This document shows positions 21,457 to 30,760 of a stretch of 59,036 nt of DNA, piece by piece. Numbering within the stretch: the stretch's first letter is position 1; each line of letters starts with the position of its first letter. The translations under genes were made by a program, and so were the position numbers. The DNA is taken from NCBI GenBank assembly GCA_029204225.1, contig MU833246.1, forward strand, positions 1 through 59,036, given 5' to 3'. Source of the DNA: Diphasiastrum complanatum. Taxonomy: Eukaryota > Streptophyta > Lycopodiopsida > Lycopodiales > Lycopodiaceae. The notes beneath the pieces are model-generated. The model saw nothing but the letters and a program-made list of their open reading frames with translations. It was not told the origin of the DNA and did not search any database.

Positions 21457-24400
21457 CTCCCTCTTCAACATTGGATGCTAGTTTCAACATAGTCTTTGAG
21501 CACATTCCAAGATTAGATCTATGCATTAAATATAGGTCCTTTCCCAATGGTTTGGTGAAGATATCAGCCACACACTCCTTTGAAGAGACATGTTGAAGCT
21601 CCACCTCTTTGGCAATGACTTGATCTCTCACAAAATGGTGAGCAATCTCAATGTGCTTGCTCCTTGCATGAAAAACAGGATTGCTTGCCAAGCTTTGGGC
21701 TGAAAGGTTATCACAAAGTATGATTGGAGTCTTCTCTGGTTCCAGCAAGTGAAGATCCAATAACATCCTCTTGATCCAAAGAATCTCCTTGGTGCATGTT
21801 GTTAATGCCTTGTACTCGGCTTCGGTGGAAGATAGAGAGATAGTTGGTTGCTTCTTTGATAGCCATGAGACCACTCCATCTCCAAGATAGATTGCAAAGG
21901 CACTTGTTGACTTCCTATCCATTTGATCACCTGCAAAATCTGAATCTGAAAATCCACAAAGGTTAGGTGTAGTACCTCCATACAAGATGCCAAAATCTCT
22001 AGATCCCGAGATGTATCTAAGTACTCTCTTTCCTAGCTTCCAATGAGCCTCACTAGGATCTTGCATAAATTGACTTAGTTTACCAACCACAAAGCTTAGA
22101 TCAGGTCTTGTGATGGTTAACCATATAAGAGATCCTATTAGCTTTCTATAGAGAGTAATGTCCTTGAAGGATCTTTCATTACTTCTTGTAGTTAGCTTTA
22201 CATTTGATTCCATAGGAGTAGAAACAACTTTACAATCTTCCATAAGAAACCTTTTTAGAATAGAGTTAACATACTTTTCTTGACATATGAATGTAGATTT
22301 AGAAGTTCTAATAATCTCTATTCCTAAGGTATAATGAAGTTTACCACGATCTTGAATTTCAAACTCTCTTTTGAGTGCCATCTTGATTTCATCTATATCT
22401 AGATTGTTACCACCACTTAAGATAATGTCATCAACATAGATCAAAAGTAAAGTGATATCATTTTCATTCAATCTAAAGTAGAGAGAATGATCATACTCAC
22501 TCATAACAAAGTTTTGAGAAAGTAAGAAGGAATTGAGCTTAGCATACCAACTCCTTGGTGCTTGCTTTAGCCCATACAAACTCTTTTGGAGATAGCACAC
22601 ATGATTAGGCTCATCATGTGAAACATAGCCCTCGGGTTGCTCCATGTAAATATCTTCTTCAAGATCACCATTCAAGAAGGCATTAGTAACATCCATTTTC
22701 CACATATCCCAATCATAAAGAGTTGCAAGAGAGATTAGGATTCGAATAGTTACCATCTTTGCCACGGGTGCAAAGGTCTCATCATAGTCAATACCATATT
22801 CTTGAACATACCCCTTTGCCACCAACCTTGCCTTGTACTTGTTGATTGATCCATCTTGATTTGTCTTGATCTTGAAGATCCACTTACAACCAATTGCCTT
22901 CTTGTCCTTTGGAAGCTTTACCAACCTCCATGTGTTGCTTTTGATGAGTGCTTGATGCTCATGATCCATGGCTTGGATCCATTCCTTCTTTTGAATTGCT
23001 TCACCTACACAAGTTGGTTCATCAAAAGAGGTAAGAAAAGCAAAGTTAGAGTTGTCCACCACTTGCTTTCCTTTTTCATCATAGGTTAGCCTTGATGGCT
23101 TAGCCCTTTGCCTTTGAGTCTTCCTTGAAGTTTGCTTTGGAGTGGCATCTCCATCTTCATCCAAGACATCTTGCACATCATGATGATTAGTAGGCACATC
23201 AACATCAACATCAACAACATTGGAAACATTCTCTTCATGAAAGATGACATCCCTACTTATGACAACTTTCTTTGTAGAAGGAATGTACACTTTGTAAGCC
23301 TTGCTTACTTCACTATAGCCAACAAACACACCCTTCTTTGATGAAGGATCTTCTTTAGTTCTATCATCAAGTGTGATATTGACAAAACATGTACATCCAA
23401 AGATCCTACAATGCTTGACACTCGGCCTTCTACCATAAAGAACCTCATGAGGAGTTTTACCATCCAAGGAAGCACTTGTCCATCTATTACATAGATAGTT
23501 AGCACATGCTAAAGCTTCCCCCCAAAAAGACTTAGCAAGATTAGCATGTAGTCTCATTGCCTTGGCACATTCACAAAGGGTTCTATTCTTCCTCTCGGCC
23601 ACTCCATTCTGTTGTGGAGTCCTAGGACTAGACATCTCCCTCTTAATCCCATGTGCTATACAAAAGTCTTTGAACCTATTTGAGGTGTATTCCCCTCCAT
23701 TATCTGATCTTAAGCATTTGATCTTTGTATTGAATTGGTTTTCCATTTCATTCTTGAACTTGACAAATGCAGCAAACACTTCATCCTTACTTTTAAGAAG
23801 ATAGATCCAAGTATACCTACTAAAGTCATCAATGAAAGTTGCATACATCTTTGCCCCACCATTGCTAGTTGTACTAGAAGAATGAATATCAGAATGCACA
23901 AGTTGAAAAGCTTCTTTAGATCTAGAAGTAGATCTAGAATAAGCAAGTCTATGAGATTTGGACAAGGCACAATGTTCACAAACACTATTGTTTGCAACAA
24001 GACTTTTAGGGAGACCAAGAACAAGCTCTTTCTTTGCCATTACCTCCAAAGATTTGAAGTTGGGATGGCCCAACCTCTTGTGCCAAACTTCTTGGTTTGT
24101 CAATTGCTCCCTAGCCATACATCCTTCATGATTAGAGATCACACATGCATCAAGCTTGAAAAGTTTACTATGCCTCCTACCTTGAGCAATCAAGGATCCA
24201 CATTTACTTATCAAACATGCATCTCCAATGAACTCCACATCAAGTCCTTTGTCAATCATTTGACTTACACTAAGCAAATTCTTAGTGATTGAAGGAATGT
24301 ACAAAACATTTTCAAGATTTGCTTTCCTATTTGTTGAAAGGGAAATAGGAATAGTGCCTATGCCTTTGATGTCACATTGACCATCATTTGCAGTGTAGAT

Positions 24401-25405
24401 GATGTTACCTTCTCCCTCATAAGACAATAAGGATGTAAAGTATTCCTTATGTCTTGTCATGTGAGATGAGGCTCCACTATCAATCCACCAAGGATCATTA
24501 TCATCTATGTTGGCTAACAAACTTGAAGTCATAACAAGTGATTCACATGTGTTATGTTCTTCCTCATCTATTGTAAGATTTCCTTGCCTCTCTCCTTGCT
24601 CTCTTTTCTTCTTATAACATTCATTTGCAAAATGACCTTTTATCCCACAATAAAAGCACTTGAACTTTGACTTATTGTTCTTAGTAGAAGAGGAAGAGGA
24701 AGAGTGATCATCATGATCAAAGTTACCACCTTTGGACCATTTCCCTTTGCCTTTACCTTTGCCCTTGAATTTGCCTTTTGTGAAGAAAGCCTCTTCACCT
24801 CCACCTTGCAAGGATGCACCATCAAGCTTTGATTGCAACCTATGTTCTTCAGCCAATAAGATTTCTTGCAAGTCAACCACACTTGGCAAGACTCTTTGAA
24901 TGGCAAAACTTTGCACAAGGTTAGCATGTTCATTTAGCAAACCATTCAACATAACTTGGACTATTTCACCATCTTTTATGTTCTCATCAATGCATGCTAA
25001 ATCATCACTTAGGGACTTAACTCTCAAGATAAATGCATGAGCACTTTCACCCTCTCTTTGCCTACTAGAAAATATTTGTCTCCTTAGGGTCAATACCCTA
25101 GATGTGGACTTTGATTCAAAGAGCTTCTTTAAGGCATTCCATGCCTCACTTGCACTTTGACACTTTCCAACTTCCTTGAGAAGTTCATTTGTAACATTCA
25201 TTTTAATGATATGAAGAGCCCTTTTGGCCTTCTTATCAAACCTTTGTTGCTCTTGAAGTGTGAGAGGTCTCTCTTCAATTTCTGCAACTATGTCCATGAG
25301 TTCATTCAACTCAAGTAAGGACTCCATCCTCACTTTCCAAGTAGAGTAGTTTGATGAACTCAACCTTTCACTAGACTCTAGCATGATCCCACCATTGGAA
25401 GCCAT
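21452..25405 (-). CDS. Gag-pol polyprotein of the young Ty1/Copia element
   Basis: A single 1317-residue frame, normal for Copia, which expresses gag and pol as one polyprotein cleaved by its own protease. Start: ATG at 25405, first codons MASNGGIMLE, with no better upstream ATG seen. Domains: gag about 1-245; CCHC knuckle C250-C253-H258-C263; protease DSG with Asp309; integrase finger WHKRLGH at 441-447; integrase triad D506, D568, E604 (D-61-D-35-E spacing); RT with YVDD at 990-993; RNase H with D1154 and D1156 (SDSDFAGD) and STEAEYKAL. There is no frameshift or internal stop. The stop codon overlaps the LTR start. It would assemble virus-like particles, copy its RNA to DNA and integrate it. 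Activity is inferred from intactness only. Confidence 0.96.
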   Translation of the reverse strand: MASNGGIMLESSERLSSSNYSTWKVRMESLLELNELMDIVAEIEERPLTLQEQQRFDKKAKRALHIIKMNVTNELLKEVGKCQSASEAWNALKKLFESKSTSRVLTLRRQIFSSRQREGESAHAFILRVKSLSDDLACIDENIKDGEIVQVMLNGLLNEHANLVQSFAIQRVLPSVVDLQEILLAEEHRLQSKLDGASLQGGGEEAFFTKGKFKGKGKGKGKWSKGGNFDHDDHSSSSSSTKNNKSKFKCFYCGIKGHFANECYKKKREQGERQGNLTIDEEEHNTCESLVMTSSLLANIDDNDPWWIDSGASSHMTRHKEYFTSLLSYEGEGNIIYTANDGQCDIKGIGTIPISLSTNRKANLENVLYIPSITKNLLSVSQMIDKGLDVEFIGDACLISKCGSLIAQGRRHSKLFKLDACVISNHEGCMAREQLTNQEVWHKRLGHPNFKSLEVMAKKELVLGLPKSLVANNSVCEHCALSKSHRLAYSRSTSRSKEAFQLVHSDIHSSSTTSNGGAKMYATFIDDFSRYTWIYLLKSKDEVFAAFVKFKNEMENQFNTKIKCLRSDNGGEYTSNRFKDFCIAHGIKREMSSPRTPQQNGVAERKNRTLCECAKAMRLHANLAKSFWGEALACANYLCNRWTSASLDGKTPHEVLYGRRPSVKHCRIFGCTCFVNITLDDRTKEDPSSKKGVFVGYSEVSKAYKVYIPSTKKVVISRDVIFHEENVSNVVDVDVDVPTNHHDVQDVLDEDGDATPKQTSRKTQRQRAKPSRLTYDEKGKQVVDNSNFAFLTSFDEPTCVGEAIQKKEWIQAMDHEHQALIKSNTWRLVKLPKDKKAIGCKWIFKIKTNQDGSINKYKARLVAKGYVQEYGIDYDETFAPVAKMVTIRILISLATLYDWDMWKMDVTNAFLNGDLEEDIYMEQPEGYVSHDEPNHVCYLQKSLYGLKQAPRSWYAKLNSFLLSQNFVMSEYDHSLYFRLNENDITLLLIYVDDIILSGGNNLDIDEIKMALKREFEIQDRGKLHYTLGIEIIRTSKSTFICQEKYVNSILKRFLMEDCKVVSTPMESNVKLTTRSNERSFKDITLYRKLIGSLIWLTITRPDLSFVVGKLSQFMQDPSEAHWKLGKRVLRYISGSRDFGILYGGTTPNLCGFSDSDFAGDQMDRKSTSAFAIYLGDGVVSWLSKKQPTISLSSTEAEYKALTTCTKEILWIKRMLLDLHLLEPEKTPIILCDNLSAQSLASNPVFHARSKHIEIAHHFVRDQVIAKEVELQHVSSKECVADIFTKPLGKDLYLMHRSNLGMCSKTMLKLASNVEEGV

Positions 25406-26565
25406 GATTCTAATGTTTCTTCAACTTTTAGGTTCTGTCCTAAAGCACTTAGCACTCACTTTTCTCTCAACAAATGATAGATAAAGAGATCTATGAAGAT
25501 TTAGGACCCTAAAACACTTCTATCTTGAACCTAGATGGTTTCCAAGCATAGAAAGGAAGATTGAAACACATGCAACACTTTGCACACACTAAGAATGGAT
25601 TACAAAATCAAACCAACCTGAACACACTCTTGCTTAAGCTCTCAAACTTTCCAGCAAGTGACCAAATCAAGTTATGGTGTGAAGAGTTACTTGCATTCTT
25701 AGAAAATACCCAAAACTAGGATGCCAAGATTACCTAGTAATGAACAAACTTGATCAACATATGATCAACACACTAAGATATTGATTCAACCTGTAAAACC
25801 ACATGTAAACCACACTTCTAAAAGTTTATAAACTCCAGCAAGTGATAAATACAAGATTTAGAGGTGAATGAATGAGCACACTTAGTGAATCACAAGACTA
25901 GCTTCACTATCTTGTCAAATCTTGGTGTTTAGATGTAGATCTAAGATCACTTCACATGAGAATGTTCCTCAACCTGTTAAGAATCTGAAAACACACTTGC
26001 ATAATGGTTAACACCTTCCAGCAAATGCTCCAATCAAATTACATAAGGAGAGTTACTTACATGCTCAACAAAGTACACCAAAATTTATGCCAAAATTGAT
26101 GACAATATTTACAATATGCTCTTCACAATGGAGCTTACAATATGTTCACCCAAAAAAGGGGATCTTTCATCCAAATGGGAGCTTTGCTCAGCCTTTAGGA
26201 GAATTACAACTCACTCAAAAGAGCATTTGTCATCCACTTAAGGAGAAGTTTCATCCACTTAAGGAGAGTGTTCATCCAAGAATGGAGATTGTCAACAATA
26301 GGATTGAAAAGAACATTGTTAGTATTGAATATGCACAAGCCTCACAATCACAAATGATTAGGTGTTATGATCTGATCCAAAATAGTTTCTTTTCAGCCTC
26401 TGATCTTCAATAGACCTGAAATATGCTTTTGATCCACAAGTTCAACTCACAAAACAAAGGTTAGTAAGATTTGATCAACAAAGCAATGCAAAATCATGCT
26501 AGAACTTGATCAAACATCCAAATATCACCAAAAATGGAATACTTACTGTAAATAGAAGCCAACCA
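25406..26565 (-). other. Untranslated leader of the young Copia, with internal repeats
   Basis: About 1.16 kb between primer site and gag start. Three degenerate blocks share CAACCTG...ACACACTT...CCAGCAA(G/A)TG and lie near 25612-25698, 25788-25862 and 25970-26065, about 180 bp apart. A 21-bp unit CATCCACTTAAGGAGA is repeated at about 26231-26276. No long frame on the coding strand is convincing; the plus-strand frame 26087-26413 is low-complexity repeat. Confidence 0.7.
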
Positions 26566-26577
26566 GCTCTGATACCA
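26566..26577 (-). other. Primer-binding site of the young Copia
   Basis: The minus strand reads TGGTATCAGAGC directly next to the 5' LTR, the initiator-Met tRNA primer site. Confidence 0.95.
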
Positions 26578-27128
26578 TGTGAAAAATACAGATCCTAAGT
26601 GGATCTAAACTCCAAGATCATTGGCTTGAATGCTTGCACTCCAAACTACATAAGCTAGGAATTGGCAGTCCATAATACATCAGCCTATCACTTTTGGAAA
26701 GCACCTAAGATCATACACAATAGCTTGAAGACAATACACACAACAATGCTCTCAATGGAGGAAGAAACAATGACAATGATCTATTGATCTCAATGAAACA
26801 TACAAAAGGTTTCTCCAACCTGTTCTCCACGACTTCCCTACTATTTATGGATGAGGAAGATGACTCTCTCTCCTCTCTCTAGAAGGTACTTGACCCTAGA
26901 TATTCCCTATATAGGAAAAATAGCTAAAAATGGCTTATATGACCAAAATACATCAAAATGGTCTCATTTTGAAGGGTATGAAGTTTGACACTTCATCATA
27001 CTGAAAAAATACAGTAAATAAAAACATTGTGGCCTGGTTCACACGTGCTAAACTCCAGAACCAAAACTATTTACAATTTTAGCCAATTTAGGTCTCAAAC
27101 TAGCTAGGAAATGTTGACAATTTTCACA
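26578..27128 (-). repeat. 5' LTR of the young Copia, with 104-bp deletion
   Basis: 551 bp with ends TGTGAAAA...TTTTCACA. Over the shared length it differs from the 3' LTR by four substitutions (near 26701, 26798, 27003 and 27050). It lacks 104 bp after GGAATTGGCA, in the part close to the primer site, so in the transcribed R-U5 side. Confidence 0.94.
26903..26916 (-). promoter_or_regulatory. Candidate TATA box in the young Copia 5' LTR
   Basis: The minus strand reads CCTATATAGGG in mid-LTR, upstream of the R-U5 side, the position expected for the element promoter. It is identical in both LTRs. There is no transcript evidence. Confidence 0.5.
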
Positions 27129-27133
27129 GCTCA
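27129..27133 (+). repeat. Target-site duplication, right copy (gctca)
   Basis: GCTCA follows the LTR end TTTTCACA and matches 20797-20801 exactly. Confidence 0.93.
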
Positions 27134-27357
27134 CACCTTACAGGATGCAGATAGGATCACTGATATACCTTGCAGACAACACATGTCCTGATATTGCTTA
27201 TGTAGTATTTAGGATGAGCCAATTCTGTACGAATCCAAGCTTGACACATTGGAAGATTGCAAAACAAATTTTGCAATACCTTCAATTAACAAGGGATTAC
27301 GACTTGTATTATTGTCATGATACATGTTTGAAGATGCTTTCCTACAGTGATTGTAGC
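27134..27357 (+). pseudogene. Copia-B pol, right part after the nested insertion
   Basis: The reading frame cut at 20801 continues here once the inserted element and one copy of the duplication are ignored. It shows the connection domain (MQIGSLIYLADNTCPDIAY, LTHWKIAKQILQYL) and the start of RNase H (YSDCSG). It ends near 27357, so RNase H is truncated and the 3' LTR is not recognisable. Confidence 0.9.
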
Positions 27358-27639
27358 GGCCTTGGTTCACCTATCATGCATAGATTCGTTCCTAAGGGAA
27401 TAGTGCTTCCCTTGTGAAGTTAGCTTGCAAAATCTACTCTAACCACACCTAGATTAACCACATCTGTTGGTTGATTTTGTCGAATCCCCAAGATACTCGG
27501 ATAGAGCAACTCAAGAGCACCTCTCACCTTAGACCGAGGAGGTCTCTGAGAAGACGAGACTAATGAAGATTGAGAGCCAAGTATGAGAGCCGAGAAATGC
27601 TAGTTAGTAATATCAAGCAATAACTGTGTAAGCCTCATG
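27358..27639. other. Unassigned spacer
   Basis: Nothing recognisable. It lies between the broken end of Copia-B and the start of a reversed Gypsy-T fragment. Confidence 0.4.
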
Positions 27640-28845
27640 GTGAATCCCGCAATTTTGTCTTCTTTTCCTGGCTCTGCTAGATTCATCGGTTGAGTGTGAG
27701 CCAGTCCCTCATAGACCTGTTCTTCTTTTTTCTGATTTGCATCAGGTTCCCGTTATGCTTTCGGCATCATAATCACCACGTCGTCCAAGGTAGAACTCTT
27801 GAAGTTTTCTGGCACATCATGGACTGGTGCCTTACTCGTTTCTTCCTTCAAAAGGTTGATCTTAGCATGATTCGTGAGTGATATCTTTTGCATTGCTTCT
27901 GACATTCATGAAGCTAATGTCGAAGCTTGGTCGGATGACCCTTGAGCATGCGATTTAGCAACTTTCTTCTTGCCTTGTACATTGTTGTTGGTTGCTGCTG
28001 TTTCTTTGCTCGTTGTCTTCTGTTGAGGTTCTTTGACATTCACCACATGGTTCCGAATGTCTTCATTCACTGTTGCTATAGCCTCTTCAGGTAAATCGCT
28101 CCACTTGATCACCTGTTTGTTTCTTTGCTTTTGTTGATTTTTCTTTGGTACAGGTGCTTTCGGTGGTGGCATCTTGGAGACTTTAGCCTGTTGAGATTTC
28201 TGAGGTGGTTGAGCTGGTAATCGTTGAAGTCCATAACGCGTAGAATCCATGTGGTATAGAATATGATCATTTCCTCGTCATAGGACAATGCATGTTGCCA
28301 AGGAACTAAATCATTTTCGACAAGTTCCGGAATAGGTTCCGGTGACAGCCATGCTACGTTTATCATGTTCAACCCATATGAGATAGACGTGTCAAGGGTG
28401 AATCCTCTTGGTGGTGATTCGTTGGGTTCTGAATCTGAATCTGAATCTGAATCTAGATCTAGATCTGGATCTGGATGACATGTATGCCCAACCATACAGT
28501 CAATAGTTGCCAATGCATCCGTCCCCAACATGGTATCTGTTTGTGAATCACAATGAACACCCATTGAAGCTTTTAGACGATCATTGCTATGGTCCATTGT
28601 GGAAGAAGTGTCATCAGCTTTGGGTGGTATAGGCTTCACCGCCCATGTGGAGGGATCCACCTTTACTACCCGCTCTCTGTTCTCAAATGTGATTTTGCCG
28701 GTCCCTCAATCATGAACTACTTGTGCAATTCGCAACCAGGGTCGTCCCAACAAAACTCGAAGGCAGTGGGTGTTTCAGGAATGTCCATCACCACAAATGT
28801 AATGACAAATTGTACCCCTGCTATCTTGACTGGAATGTTTTAGGA
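27640..28845 (-). pseudogene. Gypsy-T protease-to-RT linker fragment, reversed
   Basis: The minus strand matches the plus-strand Gypsy-T copy at about 31190-32310. It covers the end of the protease region (FVITFVVMDIPETPTAF), the linker with ST(W)AVKPIPPKADD, MDALATID-like TDALATID, MINVAWLSPEPI and NDLVPWQHALSYDEE, and the lead into RT (VIKWSDLPEEAIATV, then SSTLDDVVIMMPKA). An Asp-Ser/Asp-Leu run is encoded by a GAATCT/GATCT simple repeat at 28432-28477. Frames shift near 28240. Stops in the plus copy can be read as Gln here (KQVIKWSD). It contains no catalytic RT. Confidence 0.85.
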
Positions 28846-29005
28846 ATAGTAGAGTTAGAGTGAGTAGTGTTAGTGGAGGTAGAGTTAGATGCAAAGTAGG
28901 AAACTAACTAATAATAGCATCTATGCATAGTTAGGTGCCTATCCAGTGAACTAGCCCTTGTTGACAGGTGGGAGGGCTATACTACGCAAGATCTTCGACC
29001 CTACA
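28836..29005 (+). repeat. Gypsy-T 5' LTR, short or truncated
   Basis: TG...CA bounded (TGTTTTAGGAATAG to CGACCCTACA) and placed directly before a primer site. At about 170 bp it is short for a Gypsy LTR, and the left end overlaps the point where the reversed Gypsy-T fragment stops matching. It may be a truncated LTR. There is no second copy in the window to test it. Confidence 0.45.
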
Positions 29006-29006
29006 G

Positions 29007-29017
29007 TGGCGCCGTTG
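29007..29017 (+). other. Primer-binding site, TGGCGCCGTTG type
   Basis: TGGCGCCGTTG followed by ACGAGGA is close to the primer site used by plant Tat/Athila-type Gypsy elements (commonly assigned to Asp-tRNA), unlike the Met-tRNA sites of the Copia elements here. Confidence 0.75.
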
Positions 29018-30297
29018 ACGAGGATAGGTTTCCACTAACTAGTGTAGCTGCATTTTAGCTATTTTCTTGCTTTTTAGAGTAGTTTAGGTAGATTTTTGGG
29101 AGTTTAGAGTTAGTCTTCTGTTTTTTTTTTTTTTTTTTTTTTTGTGTTTGGACTATTCACAGCTAGCGGAGGAGGTGTGAGAGAGTAGAGGAGGCCCTAA
29201 ACAGCCTTTAAGGGCTTGAAACCCAAACCAACCGGCCAAAAAACCCAAAAAACACACCAATCTGTATTTTGGAGGGAAAAAGAGCCTAAAATCTCATCAA
29301 ATTTTTATATCTCCAAAACCAGTGTGAATTAACCCTTGCATGACTGGCAGCAGCTCCGGTACTGTCCCAGACTTGCATAGAAGACTACGAGAGTTAGTCC
29401 CAAGCAGATTGCAAAAATTAGAAAAAAATCATAAAAAATTCAAAAAACCCTTGAAAAAATCCAAAAAAATCCAAATCTTCACCAGAACTCTCGTAGAGAT
29501 CTCTAAAGTTTCATCTCAGTGAGACCAGGACATAGAGAAGCTTGCAAGAGTTAGTTTGATGTTTGAGTGCATGCGCGAGAGTTCCCAGTGAAAAAAAGAC
29601 GCAGACACCAAAATTTTTAGTTCCAGTGGGCAACAACTCTCAAGGAAGTTCTATCTCAGTGAGACCAGGACACAGAAGAGCTTGTGAGAGTTAATTTGAT
29701 TCCAGTGAGCAAAAAATTGAATTTAAGTGCTAAAAAATCACTAAAAAGAGAAGATCCAGCAAATCCTTTCAGTAAGAACTCTAGTAGACCCTCTCAATCA
29801 ATTCAGAATGTTAATTTCCATCAGTGATGAAGCCTGCAAGAGATAGTTTTGAGATTTGGTGAAGATCAAGCCAAAATAGTGGTTTTGAACCCTCGCATAC
29901 AACAAATCTTTCACTTAGTGCGAGAGTTAACTCTTGCAAAGAATTCTATAGTGAGATCTGACCCAGATCCAGCTACTGTGATCCTTGAGAGAGTTACTTC
30001 CCAAAGATATGAGAGATATCAAGTTTTTTGTCTGCAAAAACAGCTAAACAACCCTTGCACAACCAACCCTCGCACAAGAGAACCCTCACAGACTAGATCA
30101 GTGGAAAGATCTGCATCAGATCCAGCTACTGTCAAAATCTTAGGATAATCAGTGCAAGGAGTAAGAAGTTATCAAGAAAAAACCACCGTAAAAGGCCTAA
30201 ATTTCACTTCTGGCCGATCAGATTGATCAGATCCTTAAGATCCAGACTACATTCCACTGTACAAACAAGATCCAATCACTTTGGAACCCACCATCAG
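29018..30297 (+). other. Gypsy-T untranslated leader
   Basis: A 1.28-kb non-coding leader with a T run at 29121-29143. A direct repeat is centred on CTCAGTGAGACCAGGACA at 29514-29561 and 29655-29701. GCGAGAGTT or AACCCTCGC motifs recur and reappear in the 3' non-coding part at 35570-35690. No family coding motif was seen. Confidence 0.6.
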
Positions 30298-30760
30298 ATG
30301 AATTTGCGATCGGGACGATCAATAGCACGAAGGATAGCAAATCAAGCACCACACCTTCCCAAATTAGCAGTTGTGCAACAAGAGGCAGAACTGGAACCAG
30401 CACCAATGGATCCAATGGGCCAGCCCGTACCTGTCGCTCCCTTGCAAGCAGTTCGGAGAGCACCACGGATAGAAATACCAAAATATGACGGATCATCAGA
30501 TCCCATCCGATTTCTTCAGATCTACGAGCAAGCTTGTGAAATCTATGGCGAACGGACACCTGCAGAAAAGCTGATGTTGTTCCCTATGTCCTTATTGGCA
30601 GTGGCTCAGGATTGGTTTTTCACCTGTCAAAGGAAGAAAAATCCACTTGGGAAGCGATTAAAGCGGTTCTCATTACGCGCTTTAAACCAAGAAAGTTTCT
30701 GGAAGACCCTTTTCTCCTGCTGAGTAAAGTCAAGACAGACCACCTTTTCACATGGTGGAG
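30298..30760 (+). pseudogene. Gypsy-T gag, internally deleted
   Basis: ATG at 30298 (MNLRSGRSIARR) opens a gag frame with a Pro-rich stretch and the gag core: RIEIPKYDGSSDPIRFLQIY, ERTPAEKLMLFPMSLL, AQDWFF. A shift near 30620 moves the rest (STWEAIKAVLITRF) to another frame. The frame ends near 30740 and jumps to protease-proximal sequence, so most of the capsid end and any CCHC knuckle are deleted. The first codons resemble those of other plant Tat-type gag proteins (MNLRSG-like), which supports this start. Confidence 0.8.

Larger units (their letters stand above)
20802..27128 (-). mobile_element. Complete young Ty1/Copia retrotransposon
   Basis: A 6327-bp element on the minus strand with 5' LTR 26578-27128, primer site 26566-26577, leader, a 1317-residue gag-pol frame (25405-21452), purine tract 21457-21463 (GAGGGAG on the minus strand) and 3' LTR 20802-21456. 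It is bounded by a perfect GCTCA duplication and inserted into Copia-B, whose reading frame resumes after it. The LTRs differ at four of about 551 aligned positions, plus a 104-bp deletion in the 5' LTR. Low divergence and a full frame mark it as a recent arrival, perhaps still competent. Its protein is related to Copia-A but is a distinct family. Confidence 0.96.

Noticed and set aside
23735-24292. 185-residue plus frame inside the young Copia
   Set aside because: Antisense shadow of the intact gag-pol frame, with no motif of its own.
26087-26413. 108-residue plus frame in the young Copia leader
   Set aside because: Low-complexity repeated HPLKE-type words from the leader repeats; no homology recognised.
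28109-28660. 183-residue minus frame with a Asp-Ser run, looking like a separate gene
   Set aside because: It aligns to the Gypsy-T protease-RT linker in the plus copy; the Asp-Ser run comes from a simple GAATCT/GATCT repeat.
29121-29143. T23 run as the tail of a reversed LINE or processed pseudogene
   Set aside because: It lies within the Gypsy-T leader between primer site and gag, with no coding or target duplication next to it.
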